64,000 bases of DNA from Solidesulfovibrio sp. (GTDB taxonomy: Bacteria > Desulfobacterota > Desulfovibrionia > Desulfovibrionales > Desulfovibrionaceae): the NCBI RefSeq assembly GCF_038562415.1, contig NZ_JBCFBA010000001.1, positions 248,001-312,000 of the forward strand, given 5' to 3'. Below the pieces are notes generated by a model. That model did no database searches, was not told the DNA's origin, and saw only the letters and a program-made list of their open reading frames with translations. This document shows, one piece after another, positions 50,162-58,878 of the stretch; within the stretch, counting starts at the first letter, position 1; each line of letters begins with the position of its first letter. Made by a program: the position numbers and the translations under genes.

Positions 50162-50899
50162 ATGAATGCGATGTTGCGCCGCTTTCTGCCCCTGTCCTGC
50201 CTGCTGCTGTTTCTCGGCGGCTGTGCCGGGCTTATGGACTACTATTTCCTGCCGCCGCCGGAAGACACCGCCCAGGAACTCTACGAGGCCGGCCGCCAGG
50301 CCATGTCCGAGAAGGACTATTACGGCGCCGTCGGCTATTTTATCAAACTCAAGGACCGTTACCCCTTCAGCCCCTACACGCCCATGGGCACCATCGCCCT
50401 GGCCGACGCCTACTTCCTGATCGAGGATTACGGTCCGGCCGCCGAAACGTACAAGGAATTCGAATCCGTCCACCCGCGCAGCGAAGAGATTCCCTACGTC
50501 CTGTACCAGATCGGCGTCTCCAACTTCAAACGCTCCGAATCCATCGACATGCCGCAAGGCAACCTCCAGGAAGCCCTCCAGTACTTCTACCTCCTGGAGC
50601 AGACCTTCCCGGATACCGAATACGGCAAGGAGGCCGGGGAATACATCCGCCGCTGCCGCAAGCGCATGGCCGAGCACGAACTGTTCGTGGCCGATTTCTA
50701 CTGGCGTACCGACCAGTACGGCGCGGCCTGGAAACGCTACATGTACACGGCCGAGAACTTCAAGGACCTGGAAGAGGTCCTGGATTACTCCAAACTGCGC
50801 GCCGAACTGTCCTACCTCGAGTACCAGAAGACCCTGACCGAGGACGAACGGCGCAAGATCGAAGGCAGCTGGCGCAACTGGGCCAAGCGCTGGCTGTAG
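50162..50899 (+). CDS. bamD: Outer-membrane assembly lipoprotein BamD-like
   Basis: The 245-residue lipoprotein has lipobox LGGC (Cys near 21) and five TPR-type helical pairs (LYEAGRQAMSEKDYYGAVGY, FPDTEYGKEAGEYIRRCRKR, ELFVADFYWRTDQYGAAWKR), matching BamD. It works with BamA to insert outer-membrane proteins. The gene is monocistronic; its start has no strong Shine-Dalgarno. Confidence 0.88.
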   Translation: MNAMLRRFLPLSCLLLFLGGCAGLMDYYFLPPPEDTAQELYEAGRQAMSEKDYYGAVGYFIKLKDRYPFSPYTPMGTIALADAYFLIEDYGPAAETYKEFESVHPRSEEIPYVLYQIGVSNFKRSESIDMPQGNLQEALQYFYLLEQTFPDTEYGKEAGEYIRRCRKRMAEHELFVADFYWRTDQYGAAWKRYMYTAENFKDLEEVLDYSKLRAELSYLEYQKTLTEDERRKIEGSWRNWAKRWL

Positions 50900-50948
50900 C
50901 CCGCCCCCGGCGCGGGATGCTCCGCCGTCCCGCGCCGCCGATCACACC

Positions 50949-51815
50949 ATGATGCGCACCGACACCGACGAAACCGTTGCCACGCCTTTCTGGCCGCCGG
51001 CCATGGAGCGCGGCCGGGTCGCCGACGCCGCTTTCGCCCGGGCCTACGCCCGCACCCCGGACCGCCACCGGGCCCTGATCAAGACCGGCATCGCCGCCGT
51101 CTACGCCGCCTGCGGCGGGCCCATGCCCGCCAGGCGCCGCCGCGACGAGGACCTCGGCCACGACCTGCGGCTGGTGCGCGAGGATGGGCCGCTGGATTTC
51201 GCCGTGATCGTCTGCGGCCGGGAATTCGCCTCGCCGGCGCGGCTGGCCGCCGCCGTCCTCCCGGCCCTGTGCGCCAGGGTGGGGGAGGTGGCCGCCGTCC
51301 GCGTCGGCGCGGCCTGGCCCGAGCCGCTGCTCGTCGCCCTGGAACTGTGCGGCCTGGAAACGGCCTGCCGGCTGGGCCGGCGGGCCATGGCCGGGCTGTG
51401 GGCGGACCTGGCGGCCCTGGGCTGCGGCGCGGTCGTCCTGCTCGACGGCGCGGACCGGCCGGCCGGCGAACCCGGGGCCAACCTCGACGTGTATTGCGCC
51501 AAAACCGTTGGCCGGGCCCTGGTGTGCGACGGGCCCGGGACCGCCTGCGACCGCGAGGCCCTGGCCGTCGCCCAGCCGGACCTGGCCCTGGACGAGGCCG
51601 CCTCCCTGCCCGACGGCCCGGAGTCCCTGGATAAGGCGGCGGTTTCCGGGTATGACGCCCTGTACGTCGGTGACGGCGGCCTGGACGCGGCCCTGGAAAC
51701 GGCCGGGCTTGTCCTCGGCCCTGGCCGGGAGGGCTTCTGGCTGTGGCCGCGGCTGCTGCCCGAGGCTTTTCGCCGCCCGCGCCTTGCCGCCTCGATCGCC
51801 GACGGCATGGCATGA
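50949..51815 (+). CDS. Unknown protein, possibly histidinol-dehydrogenase related
   Basis: The 288-residue protein is Ala-rich with alternating helices and strands. The stretch FASPARLAAAVLPALCARVG followed by LELCGLETACRLGRRAMAG faintly resembles the middle of histidinol dehydrogenase (HisD), but the GGAQA and catalytic motifs are lost. It may be a degenerate or repurposed relative; confidence in this is low. It lies 50 bp upstream of the EF-G paralogue on the same strand. Confidence 0.55.
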   Translation: MMRTDTDETVATPFWPPAMERGRVADAAFARAYARTPDRHRALIKTGIAAVYAACGGPMPARRRRDEDLGHDLRLVREDGPLDFAVIVCGREFASPARLAAAVLPALCARVGEVAAVRVGAAWPEPLLVALELCGLETACRLGRRAMAGLWADLAALGCGAVVLLDGADRPAGEPGANLDVYCAKTVGRALVCDGPGTACDREALAVAQPDLALDEAASLPDGPESLDKAAVSGYDALYVGDGGLDAALETAGLVLGPGREGFWLWPRLLPEAFRRPRLAASIADGMA

Positions 51816-51864
51816 TCCGGCCGGCCTCGCCGCCGCCCCAACGCACCAGCCCCACGGAGCGTTC

Positions 51865-53916
51865 ATGAGCGCCAAGAAGGGAACCGGGAAATCCAGGCTC
51901 CAAAGCCTGCGCAACATCGGCATCATCGCCCACATCGACGCCGGCAAGACGACCTTGACCGAACGCATCCTCTATTACACCGGCCGCATCCACCGCATGG
52001 GCGAGGTCCACGACGGCACGGCCACCATGGATTTCCTGCCCGAGGAGCAGGAGCGGGGCATCACCATCACCTCGGCCTGCACCACCTGCGCCTGGAAAAA
52101 CCACGCCATCAACATCATCGACACCCCGGGGCACGTCGATTTCACCATCGAGGTCGAACGGTCCCTGCGGGTCCTGGACGGCGCGGTGGGGGTTTTCTGC
52201 GCCGTGGCCGGGGTCGAGCCCCAGTCCGAGACCGTCTGGCGCCAGTCCGTGGCCTATGGCGTGCCCAAGCTCGCCTGCGTCAACAAGCTCGACCGCCTGG
52301 GTGCCGATTTCGAGGCCACCCTGGCCGCCATGCGCGACAAGCTGCGCGCCCATCCCGTGGCCGTGACCATCCCGGTGGGGCAGGGCGCCGATTTCGCCGG
52401 GCTCATCGACCTGATCGCCATGGAACGCCTGGATTTCGACCAGGCCAGCCAGGGCGAGGAAATATCCCGCCGGGAGCTCTCGGCCGACGAGGCCGCCCAT
52501 GCCGCGCCCTGGCGCGAAGCGCTCGTGGAGGCGGCCTGCGAATACGACGAAGGCCTCATGGAGGCCTACCTGTCCGGGGAGGCCATCGACCCGGCCGCCC
52601 TGGTGGCCGGGCTTCGGGCCGCGACCCTGGCCCACGCCGCCGTGCCGGTCTATGCCGCCTCGGCGCTCAAAAACATCGGCGTCCAGCCCCTGCTCGACGG
52701 CGTGCTGGCCTTTCTGCCGAGCCCCCTGGACCGGGGCGCGGTCGTCGGCCACGACCCCAGGACCAAGGACGAAAAGCGCTTCGAGCCCGATCCGGCCGCG
52801 CCGCTGTCCGCCCTGGTCTTCAAGGTCAGCATGGAGACCGGGCGCAAGCAGGTCTTCGTGCGGGTCTATTCCGGCCGCCTGGAGGCCGGCAAGGACGTCT
52901 ACAACGCCAGCCGCGACGCCGTGGAAAAGCCGGCCCGGCTGTTTCGGCTCCACGCCGGCCACCGCGAAAAGGCCGAGATCGCCGGCCCGGGCGAGATCGT
53001 GGCCGTCTCCGGCCTGCGCTACGCCGCCACGGGCGACACCCTGTGCGAGAAGGCCGATCCCATCGTGCTCGAGGCCATCGCCGCCTACAAGCCGGTCATC
53101 AGCCTGGCCCTGGAACCGCGAAACGCCGAGGAATCGGACAAATTGAAGGACGTCCTGGACAAGCTGCTCCAGGAGGACCCCACCCTCACGCTCGTGCACG
53201 ACGCCGACACCGACCAGATGATCCTTTCGGGCATGGGCGAGCTGCACCTCGACGTGGTGCTCGAGCGCATCAAGCGCGAATACGGCGTCGCCCCGCGCGC
53301 CGGCAAGCCGCAGGTGGTCTACCAGGAGACCGTCACGGCCGAGGGGGCCGGGGAGGGCGAGTTCGACCGGGAGTTGGGCGACCGCTTCCACCACGGCAAG
53401 GTGGCGCTTGCCGTTTCGCCGCTGCCCCGGGAGGCCGGCCGGGATATCGCCTTTGCCGTGGATACGGCGCTTTTCCCCAAGGCCTGGATCGACGCCGTGG
53501 CCGAGGGGCTGGAGGACGGCCTGCAATCCGGGCCGCTTCGGGGTTATCCGGTCCAGGACGTGCGGGTGCGGGTGACGGGGATTTTTTCCGTGGACGGCCG
53601 CACCACGCCCGTGGGCTGCCGCATGGCCGCCTCGGCCGCCCTCAAGGCCGGCCTGGCCGCGGCCAGGCCGGCCCTGCTCGAACCGATCATGGAGCTCGAG
53701 ATCGGCGTGCCCGACGCCTTTGTCGGCGACGTGGCCGGCCTGCTCGGGGCCAAGGGCGCCAAGATCGAGAACATGTTCGACCGCGGCGGCCACAAGATGG
53801 TCACGGCGCTGGCGCCCTTGCGCCAGATGTTCGGCTTTTCCACGGACCTGCGCTCGGCCACCCAGGGCCGGGCCGGGCTGACCATGCGTTTTTCCAAATT
53901 CGACCTGCTGCAGTAA
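51865..53916 (+). CDS. Elongation factor G paralogue (EF-G2-like)
   Basis: The 683-residue GTPase has G1 AHIDAGKTTLTERILYYTG, G2 RGITITSA, G3 DTPGHVDF, G4 NKLD and the EF-G domains II to V (SGMGELHLDVVLERIKREYG; GYPVQDVRVRVTG). It is remote from any ribosomal-protein operon, and its domain IV departs from canonical sequence, so it is probably a second EF-G with a recycling or stress role rather than the main fusA. Confidence 0.88.
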   Translation: MSAKKGTGKSRLQSLRNIGIIAHIDAGKTTLTERILYYTGRIHRMGEVHDGTATMDFLPEEQERGITITSACTTCAWKNHAINIIDTPGHVDFTIEVERSLRVLDGAVGVFCAVAGVEPQSETVWRQSVAYGVPKLACVNKLDRLGADFEATLAAMRDKLRAHPVAVTIPVGQGADFAGLIDLIAMERLDFDQASQGEEISRRELSADEAAHAAPWREALVEAACEYDEGLMEAYLSGEAIDPAALVAGLRAATLAHAAVPVYAASALKNIGVQPLLDGVLAFLPSPLDRGAVVGHDPRTKDEKRFEPDPAAPLSALVFKVSMETGRKQVFVRVYSGRLEAGKDVYNASRDAVEKPARLFRLHAGHREKAEIAGPGEIVAVSGLRYAATGDTLCEKADPIVLEAIAAYKPVISLALEPRNAEESDKLKDVLDKLLQEDPTLTLVHDADTDQMILSGMGELHLDVVLERIKREYGVAPRAGKPQVVYQETVTAEGAGEGEFDRELGDRFHHGKVALAVSPLPREAGRDIAFAVDTALFPKAWIDAVAEGLEDGLQSGPLRGYPVQDVRVRVTGIFSVDGRTTPVGCRMAASAALKAGLAAARPALLEPIMELEIGVPDAFVGDVAGLLGAKGAKIENMFDRGGHKMVTALAPLRQMFGFSTDLRSATQGRAGLTMRFSKFDLLQ

Positions 53917-53937
53917 ATCGCCGCCACGCACATTCCC

Positions 53938-54999
53938 ATGGCCACCCGCACCTTGGTTTCACCGGATATTTCCAAGCGTTTCGACGTGTTGCGCACGCTG
54001 CTCGTCATTTTTATCGTGGGCGTGCATGCCGAAAAGGGCATCCAGGCCTATTTCACCGAGATCCCCGACGGCCTGCGGGCTTTCCTCGTCGTCGTGCCCC
54101 ACAACATCTTTCGGCTGTGCGTGCCGGTTTTCTTCAGCATCTCGGGCTATCTCTTCTATCTCACCTACAAGCCCACGGCCGCGGCCTACGGAAAAATGGT
54201 GCTGAAAAAAACCCGCACCATCCTGTTTCCGTATCTGCTTTTCAACGCCATCACCATCGCGCTCATCCTCATCTTCAACAAGGCCCCCTACATGGGCGAC
54301 ATCCACGGCCTGCGCCAGGAAGGCATCCTCAAGTACCTGCTTGGCGTCTACCGCTTCCCGGCCGTCTACCCGCTGTGGTTTTTGCGCGACCTCTACGTCT
54401 ATTTCCTGCTGGCCCCGGTGTTCTACGTCGTCTCCGTGGAGATCCCCCGGCTGGGGCTGCTGGCCTGCTGGGCGATCTGGATGTTCGTGCCCCAGACCGG
54501 CCTGGCCCTGGAATTAAGCGGCATCTTCTTTTTCTATGCCGGCTGCCTGTTCGCCAGGACCGGCACCGACCTGGACGGCCTGCGGCGCTTCACCATCCCC
54601 GGCATCGCCCTGGGCCTCATTGCGCTTGGCGCCGTCAGCTACGTGGAATACTTCCAGGGCTTTCCATCTTACTACCACCTGTTCTACCGCCACGACATGA
54701 TTTTCGGCACCCTGGCCCTGTGGCTGCTCACCGGCTATTCCTGGCTCGGCCGGTCGAAATTCCTGCTTTCTCTGTCCGGCACCTCCTTTTTCGTGTATCT
54801 GACCCACGAGCCGGTCCTGTCCTACCTGATCTACGGCACGCGCTTCCTTTTCCATCCGACCTCGGGCAGCCTGGTCGGGATCGGCTACATGGCGCTTCTG
54901 ACGGTGACCACGTTTGCCGTGTGCTCGGGGCTGGCCTGGCTGCTCGTGCGCTACGCCCCGGCCGTCTACGCCGTGGCCACGGGATCGAGGCAACGATGA
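53938..54999 (+). CDS. Acyltransferase-3 family membrane protein (paralogue)
   Basis: The 353-residue membrane enzyme shares block order with the gene at 19528: KRFDVLRTLLVIFIVGVHAE (catalytic His), VPVFFSISGYLFYL, YPLWFLRDLYVYFLLAP and TSFFVYLTHEP, then AVYAVATGSR at the end, nearly the same as RLYAVATGAR in the other copy. It probably acylates a surface glycan. It overlaps rsmD by 4 bp. The paralogues are far apart, so this is not a tandem duplication. Confidence 0.85.
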   Translation: MATRTLVSPDISKRFDVLRTLLVIFIVGVHAEKGIQAYFTEIPDGLRAFLVVVPHNIFRLCVPVFFSISGYLFYLTYKPTAAAYGKMVLKKTRTILFPYLLFNAITIALILIFNKAPYMGDIHGLRQEGILKYLLGVYRFPAVYPLWFLRDLYVYFLLAPVFYVVSVEIPRLGLLACWAIWMFVPQTGLALELSGIFFFYAGCLFARTGTDLDGLRRFTIPGIALGLIALGAVSYVEYFQGFPSYYHLFYRHDMIFGTLALWLLTGYSWLGRSKFLLSLSGTSFFVYLTHEPVLSYLIYGTRFLFHPTSGSLVGIGYMALLTVTTFAVCSGLAWLLVRYAPAVYAVATGSRQR

Positions 55000-55604
55000 G
55001 CATGCGTGTCATTGCCGGCCGTTTCGGCGGGCGGCGCCTCACGGTCATGGAGGCCGCCGGCCTGCGCCCGGCCACGGGCCGGGTCAGGGAGGCCCTTTTT
55101 TCCATGCTGGGGGCCAGGGGAGCCCTGTTTCCCGGGGCGAAAGTGCTGGACCTGTTTGCCGGCGCCGGGAGCGTGGGCATCGAGGCCCTGTCGCGCGGCG
55201 CCGGGGCGTGTCTGTTCGTGGAAAAAAACCCGGCCGTGGCCAGGGTGCTGCGCGAAAACCTGCGCTCGCTCGGGCTGTCGCCGGCCGAGGCCACGGTGCT
55301 CGAGGCCGACGTGGCCAAGGCCCTGCCGCGCCTGTGCGGCCAACGCTTCGACCTGATCGCCGTGGACCCGCCCTACGGCCATGACTTGCTGCCGCCGGCC
55401 CTGGCCGGCATCGCCGCCCACGGCCTGCCGGCCCCGGACGGGATCGTCGTGGCCGAGATCGAGGCTGCGGCCCCCTTCGACCCCCACGACGCGCCGTCGT
55501 CCCTGCGCGTCGTCACCGACCGCGCCTACGGGCAAACGAGGATCATCCTATGGACGCCATGCGAAACTGCGTCGCCGTCTACCCCGGAACCTTCGACCCC
55601 CTGA
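54996..55604 (+). CDS. rsmD: 16S rRNA (guanine966-N2)-methyltransferase
   Basis: The 202-residue protein has RVIAGRFGGRRLTV, RPATGRVREALFSML, SAM motif VLDLFAGAGSVGIEALSRGA and the catalytic VDPPYG. It methylates G966 of 16S rRNA. The last ~18 codons overlap coaD, and the Ser/Thr/Pro tail looks like non-functional read-through. The rsmD-coaD pairing is common in bacteria. Confidence 0.92.
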   Translation: MSMRVIAGRFGGRRLTVMEAAGLRPATGRVREALFSMLGARGALFPGAKVLDLFAGAGSVGIEALSRGAGACLFVEKNPAVARVLRENLRSLGLSPAEATVLEADVAKALPRLCGQRFDLIAVDPPYGHDLLPPALAGIAAHGLPAPDGIVVAEIEAAAPFDPHDAPSSLRVVTDRAYGQTRIILWTPCETASPSTPEPSTP

Positions 55605-56068
55605 CCAACGGCCACGTCTCCCTGGTCAAGCGCGCGGTCAAGATCTTCGGCTCGGTCATCCTGGCCGTGGCCGGCGACTCCCACAAAACCCCGCTTTTTT
55701 CCCTGGACGAACGGGTGGCCATTGCCGAGGCCGTCTTCGACCACGACGACAGCGTCATGGTCGAGGGCTTTCAGGGGCTGTTGGTCAACTACGTCAAGCA
55801 CCGCCGGGCCAACGTGATTCTGCGCGGCATGCGGGCCGTGTCCGACTTCGAGTTCGAGTTCCAGATGGCCCTGATGAACCGCAAGCTCGACCGCAGCATC
55901 GAAACGGTCTTCATCATGACCGACTACAAATGGCTCTACATCAGTTCCACCATCGTCAAGGAAGTGGCCAAGCACGGCGGCGAAATACGCGGCATGGTCC
56001 CGGAGCTGGTGCGCGAGCGGGTGCTCGAGAAATACGGCCTCGGCAACGGCTCGGACGGGAACGGTTGA
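55550..56068 (+). CDS. coaD: Phosphopantetheine adenylyltransferase
   Basis: Fourth step of CoA synthesis from pantetheine phosphate. The 172-residue nucleotidyltransferase has VYPGTFDPLTNGHVSLVKRA, the central NVILRGMRAVSDFEFEFQMA and the C-terminal YKWLYISSTIVKEVAKHGG. It starts inside rsmD (55-bp overlap) and ends 2 bp before miaA. Confidence 0.96.
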   Translation: MDAMRNCVAVYPGTFDPLTNGHVSLVKRAVKIFGSVILAVAGDSHKTPLFSLDERVAIAEAVFDHDDSVMVEGFQGLLVNYVKHRRANVILRGMRAVSDFEFEFQMALMNRKLDRSIETVFIMTDYKWLYISSTIVKEVAKHGGEIRGMVPELVRERVLEKYGLGNGSDGNG

Positions 56069-56070
56069 GC

Positions 56071-56997
56071 ATGGCCGGCCCGAAAGTCGTTTGCCTCATG
56101 GGCGCCACCGGCACCGGCAAGACCGGGGCGGCCCTGGCCCTGGCCGAGGCCTTCGGCGGGGCGGTGGTCAATGTCGATTCCCGCCAGGTCTACATGGGCC
56201 TGGCCGTGCTCACGGCCCAGCCCACGCCCGAGGAGCGGGCGCGCTGCCCTCATTTCCTGTACGGCGATACGCCCCTCGACCGGGCCGTGAGCGCCGGGGC
56301 CTACGCCAGACGGGCACGGTGCGTGGTGGCCTCGATCCTTGAACGGGGGATGCTGCCGCTGCTCGTCGGCGGCACGGGGCTCTATTTCCGGGCCATCCGG
56401 GGTGGCCTGGCCCCCATCCCGGCCGTGCCGGCCGAGGTGCGAAACGAAATCGTCAGGGACTACGACCGCCTCGGCCCGGCGGCCATGCACGCGAAACTTT
56501 CCGCCATCGACCCGGACGCCGCCGCCCGCATCGCCCCGGCCGACCGCCAGCGCCTGACCCGGGCCCTGGAAGTGGCGGCGGCCACGGGCCGCACGCTGAC
56601 GAGTTGGCATGCCCAGGGCGACCCCGAGGCCCCGGATTACGACGTCCTGGCCCTGGGCCTGCATCTGCCCCTGGAGACGCTGGCCCCGCGCCTGGCCAGG
56701 CGCATCGAGGCCATGGCCGCCGGCGGGGCCGTCGAGGAAGTCCGCCGGGCCCTGGCCCGCCACCCGGCCGACGCGCCCGGCCTTTCCGGCATCGGCGGCC
56801 CGGAGCTGGCCGCCCACCTGGCCGGGCAAACCTCCCTCGGCGCGGCCAAGGCCGCCTGGCTGGCCAACACCAGGGCCTATGCCAAGCGCCAGATGACCTG
56901 GTTTCGCAAGGAACCGGACGTGCGCTGGTTCGCCCCGGACGATACGGAAGGTCTGCTCGCGGCCGTGGCCGCCTGGCGAAACGGGGAGGCGGCGTGA
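56071..56997 (+). CDS. miaA: tRNA dimethylallyltransferase
   Basis: Adds the isopentenyl group to A37 of UNN-reading tRNAs. The 308-residue protein has the P-loop GATGTGKT, NVDSRQVYMGLAVLTAQPT, LLVGGTGLYFRAI and late KRQMTWFRKEPDVRWF. It is in the rsmD-coaD-miaA-amidase run with overlapping ends (GTGA with the next gene). Confidence 0.94.
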   Translation: MAGPKVVCLMGATGTGKTGAALALAEAFGGAVVNVDSRQVYMGLAVLTAQPTPEERARCPHFLYGDTPLDRAVSAGAYARRARCVVASILERGMLPLLVGGTGLYFRAIRGGLAPIPAVPAEVRNEIVRDYDRLGPAAMHAKLSAIDPDAAARIAPADRQRLTRALEVAAATGRTLTSWHAQGDPEAPDYDVLALGLHLPLETLAPRLARRIEAMAAGGAVEEVRRALARHPADAPGLSGIGGPELAAHLAGQTSLGAAKAAWLANTRAYAKRQMTWFRKEPDVRWFAPDDTEGLLAAVAAWRNGEAA

Positions 56998-58136
56998 GGC
57001 GGGGGCTTTTCGCCTGGCTGCTTGCGGCCGGCCTGCTCTGGGGCGCGGTCGTCCCGGCCCTGGCCGACACGGCCGACGAACTGGCCGGCCAGGCCCAGGA
57101 CGCCCTGTCGGCCGGCAACACCGACAAGGCGCTGGCGCTGCTCACCGAGGCCCAGGCCAAGGACCCGCGCAACCACCGGGTCCAGGCCCTGCTGGGCCGG
57201 ACTTTTCTCCAGCGCGGCGACGTCCGGGCGGCGCTCGAGCATTGCAACCAGGCCGTGCGCCTCAATCCCGAGGATACCTCCTCGCGCATCCTGGCCGAAA
57301 CCATCGGCCAGTTTCCCCTGCCGGGACGCCCGGGCAGGGAGGCCGCCCCGGCGCCGCCCCGGCCGGGCGCCCTGGCCGGCGAGGCCCGGGCCGAACGCCA
57401 GGCGCTGCTGGCCCGGGGGCCGTCCCGGGAAGGGCAGGGGCCTTTCCGGCTGCTCATCGACCCCGGCCACGGCGGCGTCGATGCCGGCGCGCCGGGAAGC
57501 GGCCTTCGCGAATCCGACGTCGCCCTGGACATCGCCCTGCGCCTGGCCCGAACCCTGGCCGGGCACGGCGAGACGGTGGCCGTCAACCTGACCCGCACGG
57601 CCGACGTGACCCTGCCGGGCTGGGCCAGGGCGAGCCTGGCCGCCTTTTACGACGCGGACCTGGTCCTTGCCCTCCATGCCGCCCGGGTGCCCGAGCCGGC
57701 CGCCGTGGGCGTGGGGCTTTTCACCTTCGGCCGCGAACCGTCCGATGCCGTGGCCGCGGCCACGGTGCGCCTGGAAAACGCGGCCCACGAAACCCGGGGC
57801 CAGTCCTCGGGCCGCCTGGGCGGGCAGCTTTTCCACGCCGCCGCCCGGCGGGCGGCCGGGGCGGCCGACACGGCCCAGGCCGCCCGCGCGGCCGGCATCA
57901 TGGCCGCGAGTCTGGGCCAGGCGTCGCCCCTGCCGGTGCGCCCGCCGGCCTCGGGTCCGTTCCGCCTGCTCGACGAAACCGACGCGCCGGCCATCCTGGT
58001 GGAGGCGGGCTTCCTGTCGAACCCGGCCGACGCCTCGGTCCTGGCGGTGGCGGAAAAGCGGCAAGCCCTGGCCGACGCCCTGGCCCGGGCCGTGCTGGCC
58101 GTGGCCACCGCCGGCCGGTCGGCCGTTTCGCCATGA
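56994..58136 (+). CDS. N-acetylmuramoyl-L-alanine amidase with TPR-like N-terminus
   Basis: The 380-residue exported protein has a signal peptide (about 1-25), a two-repeat TPR-like region (about 28-95), a Pro/Ala linker and an Amidase_3 domain: LLIDPGHGGVDAGAPGSGLRE (Zn His, Glu) and AILVEAGFLSNPAD (catalytic Glu). The third ligand region reads VLALHAARV instead of the usual SIHAN, keeping the His. It would cleave peptidoglycan stem peptides. Start GTG behind GGGGAGGCGGC. TPR plus amidase is an uncommon order and may tune septal splitting. Confidence 0.82.
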   Translation: MRRGLFAWLLAAGLLWGAVVPALADTADELAGQAQDALSAGNTDKALALLTEAQAKDPRNHRVQALLGRTFLQRGDVRAALEHCNQAVRLNPEDTSSRILAETIGQFPLPGRPGREAAPAPPRPGALAGEARAERQALLARGPSREGQGPFRLLIDPGHGGVDAGAPGSGLRESDVALDIALRLARTLAGHGETVAVNLTRTADVTLPGWARASLAAFYDADLVLALHAARVPEPAAVGVGLFTFGREPSDAVAAATVRLENAAHETRGQSSGRLGGQLFHAAARRAAGAADTAQAARAAGIMAASLGQASPLPVRPPASGPFRLLDETDAPAILVEAGFLSNPADASVLAVAEKRQALADALARAVLAVATAGRSAVSP

Positions 58137-58168
58137 AAAAGGCCCCGGGGGCGAACCTCCGGGGCCTT
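58136..58168 (-). terminator. Intrinsic terminator of tatA
   Basis: On the minus strand AAGGCCCCGG and CCGGGGCCTT form a 10-bp perfect stem around a 10-base loop, followed by TTTTT. It lies between the convergent amidase and tatA stops. On the + strand there is no T tract, so it serves tatA. Confidence 0.88.
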
Positions 58169-58188
58169 GTGCGCCTGCGCGCGGCGGA

Positions 58189-58386
58189 CTACTGCTTGTC
58201 CGTCGGCGTGTCGTCCTTGGTCTTGCCCGGCGTCACGTCGATCTCGTCGGGTTCGTTGGTGGCTTTCTTGAAATTCTTGATGGCTTTGCCCATGCCGGCT
58301 CCGATCTCGGGAAGCTTGTTGGCTCCGAAAATGATGAGCACGATGACCAGGATGATGATAAGCTCCGGAAAACCGATTCCAAACAT
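58189..58386 (-). CDS. tatA: Twin-arginine translocase subunit TatA
   Basis: The 65-residue protein has a short N-terminal membrane helix ([20 protein letters not shown]), the FG hinge ([20 protein letters not shown]) and an acidic tail. Tat exports folded cofactor proteins such as hydrogenases. No tatB or tatC is adjacent. Confidence 0.93.
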   Translation of the reverse strand: MFGIGFPELIIILVIVLIIFGANKLPEIGAGMGKAIKNFKKATNEPDEIDVTPGKTKDDTPTDKQ

Positions 58387-58473
58387 GCGATGCCTCCGCG
58401 AGTGGGTTGGTCGAGGCTATACACGCCGCATCTGGGCAGGTCAAGGAAGGCCCCGGCCCATGAAGGAGGCGTG

Positions 58474-58878
58474 ATGCCGGCCCGCCTGCTTCGTCTGCCC
58501 GGCCACGGCTGCCGCTATTTCCATACCGGCCGCTGCCTGTACGAGGAACACCGCAATCCCGGGCTCCACGAAGGCTTTCGTTGCAGCGTGCTGCTGCGCC
58601 TGGGCCGGATTTTCGACGACTTCACCCTGCGGGCCGAGCAACTGGGACTCAGCGAGGAAGAGGCCGGCCGGGTCTGGCAGGCCCGGTTTCCGGCGACCCT
58701 GGCCCGGGAAGGCTATTGTCGGGATCGCCCGGCCGGTGATACGAGGGCTTTCCTGGATTGCGACAAGGCCGCCGGGGACCTGTGCCTGCTGGCCTTGCCG
58801 GCCTGCGACGGCGTATGCCCGCGTTTTGCCCGGCGGCAAGACGCCCAACCCCCCATGCCAAGGACGGACGCTCCATGA
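58474..58878 (+). CDS. Cysteine-rich protein of unknown function
   Basis: The 134-residue protein carries about nine Cys in groups (GCRYFHTGRC, RCSVLL, GYCRDR, DCDK, LCLLALPACDGVCPRF), plus His, suggesting an Fe-S or zinc protein. There is no signal peptide. AAGGAGGCGTG precedes the ATG. It ends in an ATGA overlap with the next gene, so the pair is co-translated. No family recognised. Confidence 0.7.
   Translation: MPARLLRLPGHGCRYFHTGRCLYEEHRNPGLHEGFRCSVLLRLGRIFDDFTLRAEQLGLSEEEAGRVWQARFPATLAREGYCRDRPAGDTRAFLDCDKAAGDLCLLALPACDGVCPRFARRQDAQPPMPRTDAP

Noticed and set aside
51079-53931. 950-codon minus-strand frame opposite the EF-G paralogue
   Set aside because: It is the antisense of the EF-G gene and its upstream neighbour, rich in His/Gly/Arg as expected for a GC-rich shadow.
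58136-58168. Terminator for the amidase gene on the + strand
   Set aside because: The stem is there, but the T tract follows only on the minus strand, so it belongs to tatA.
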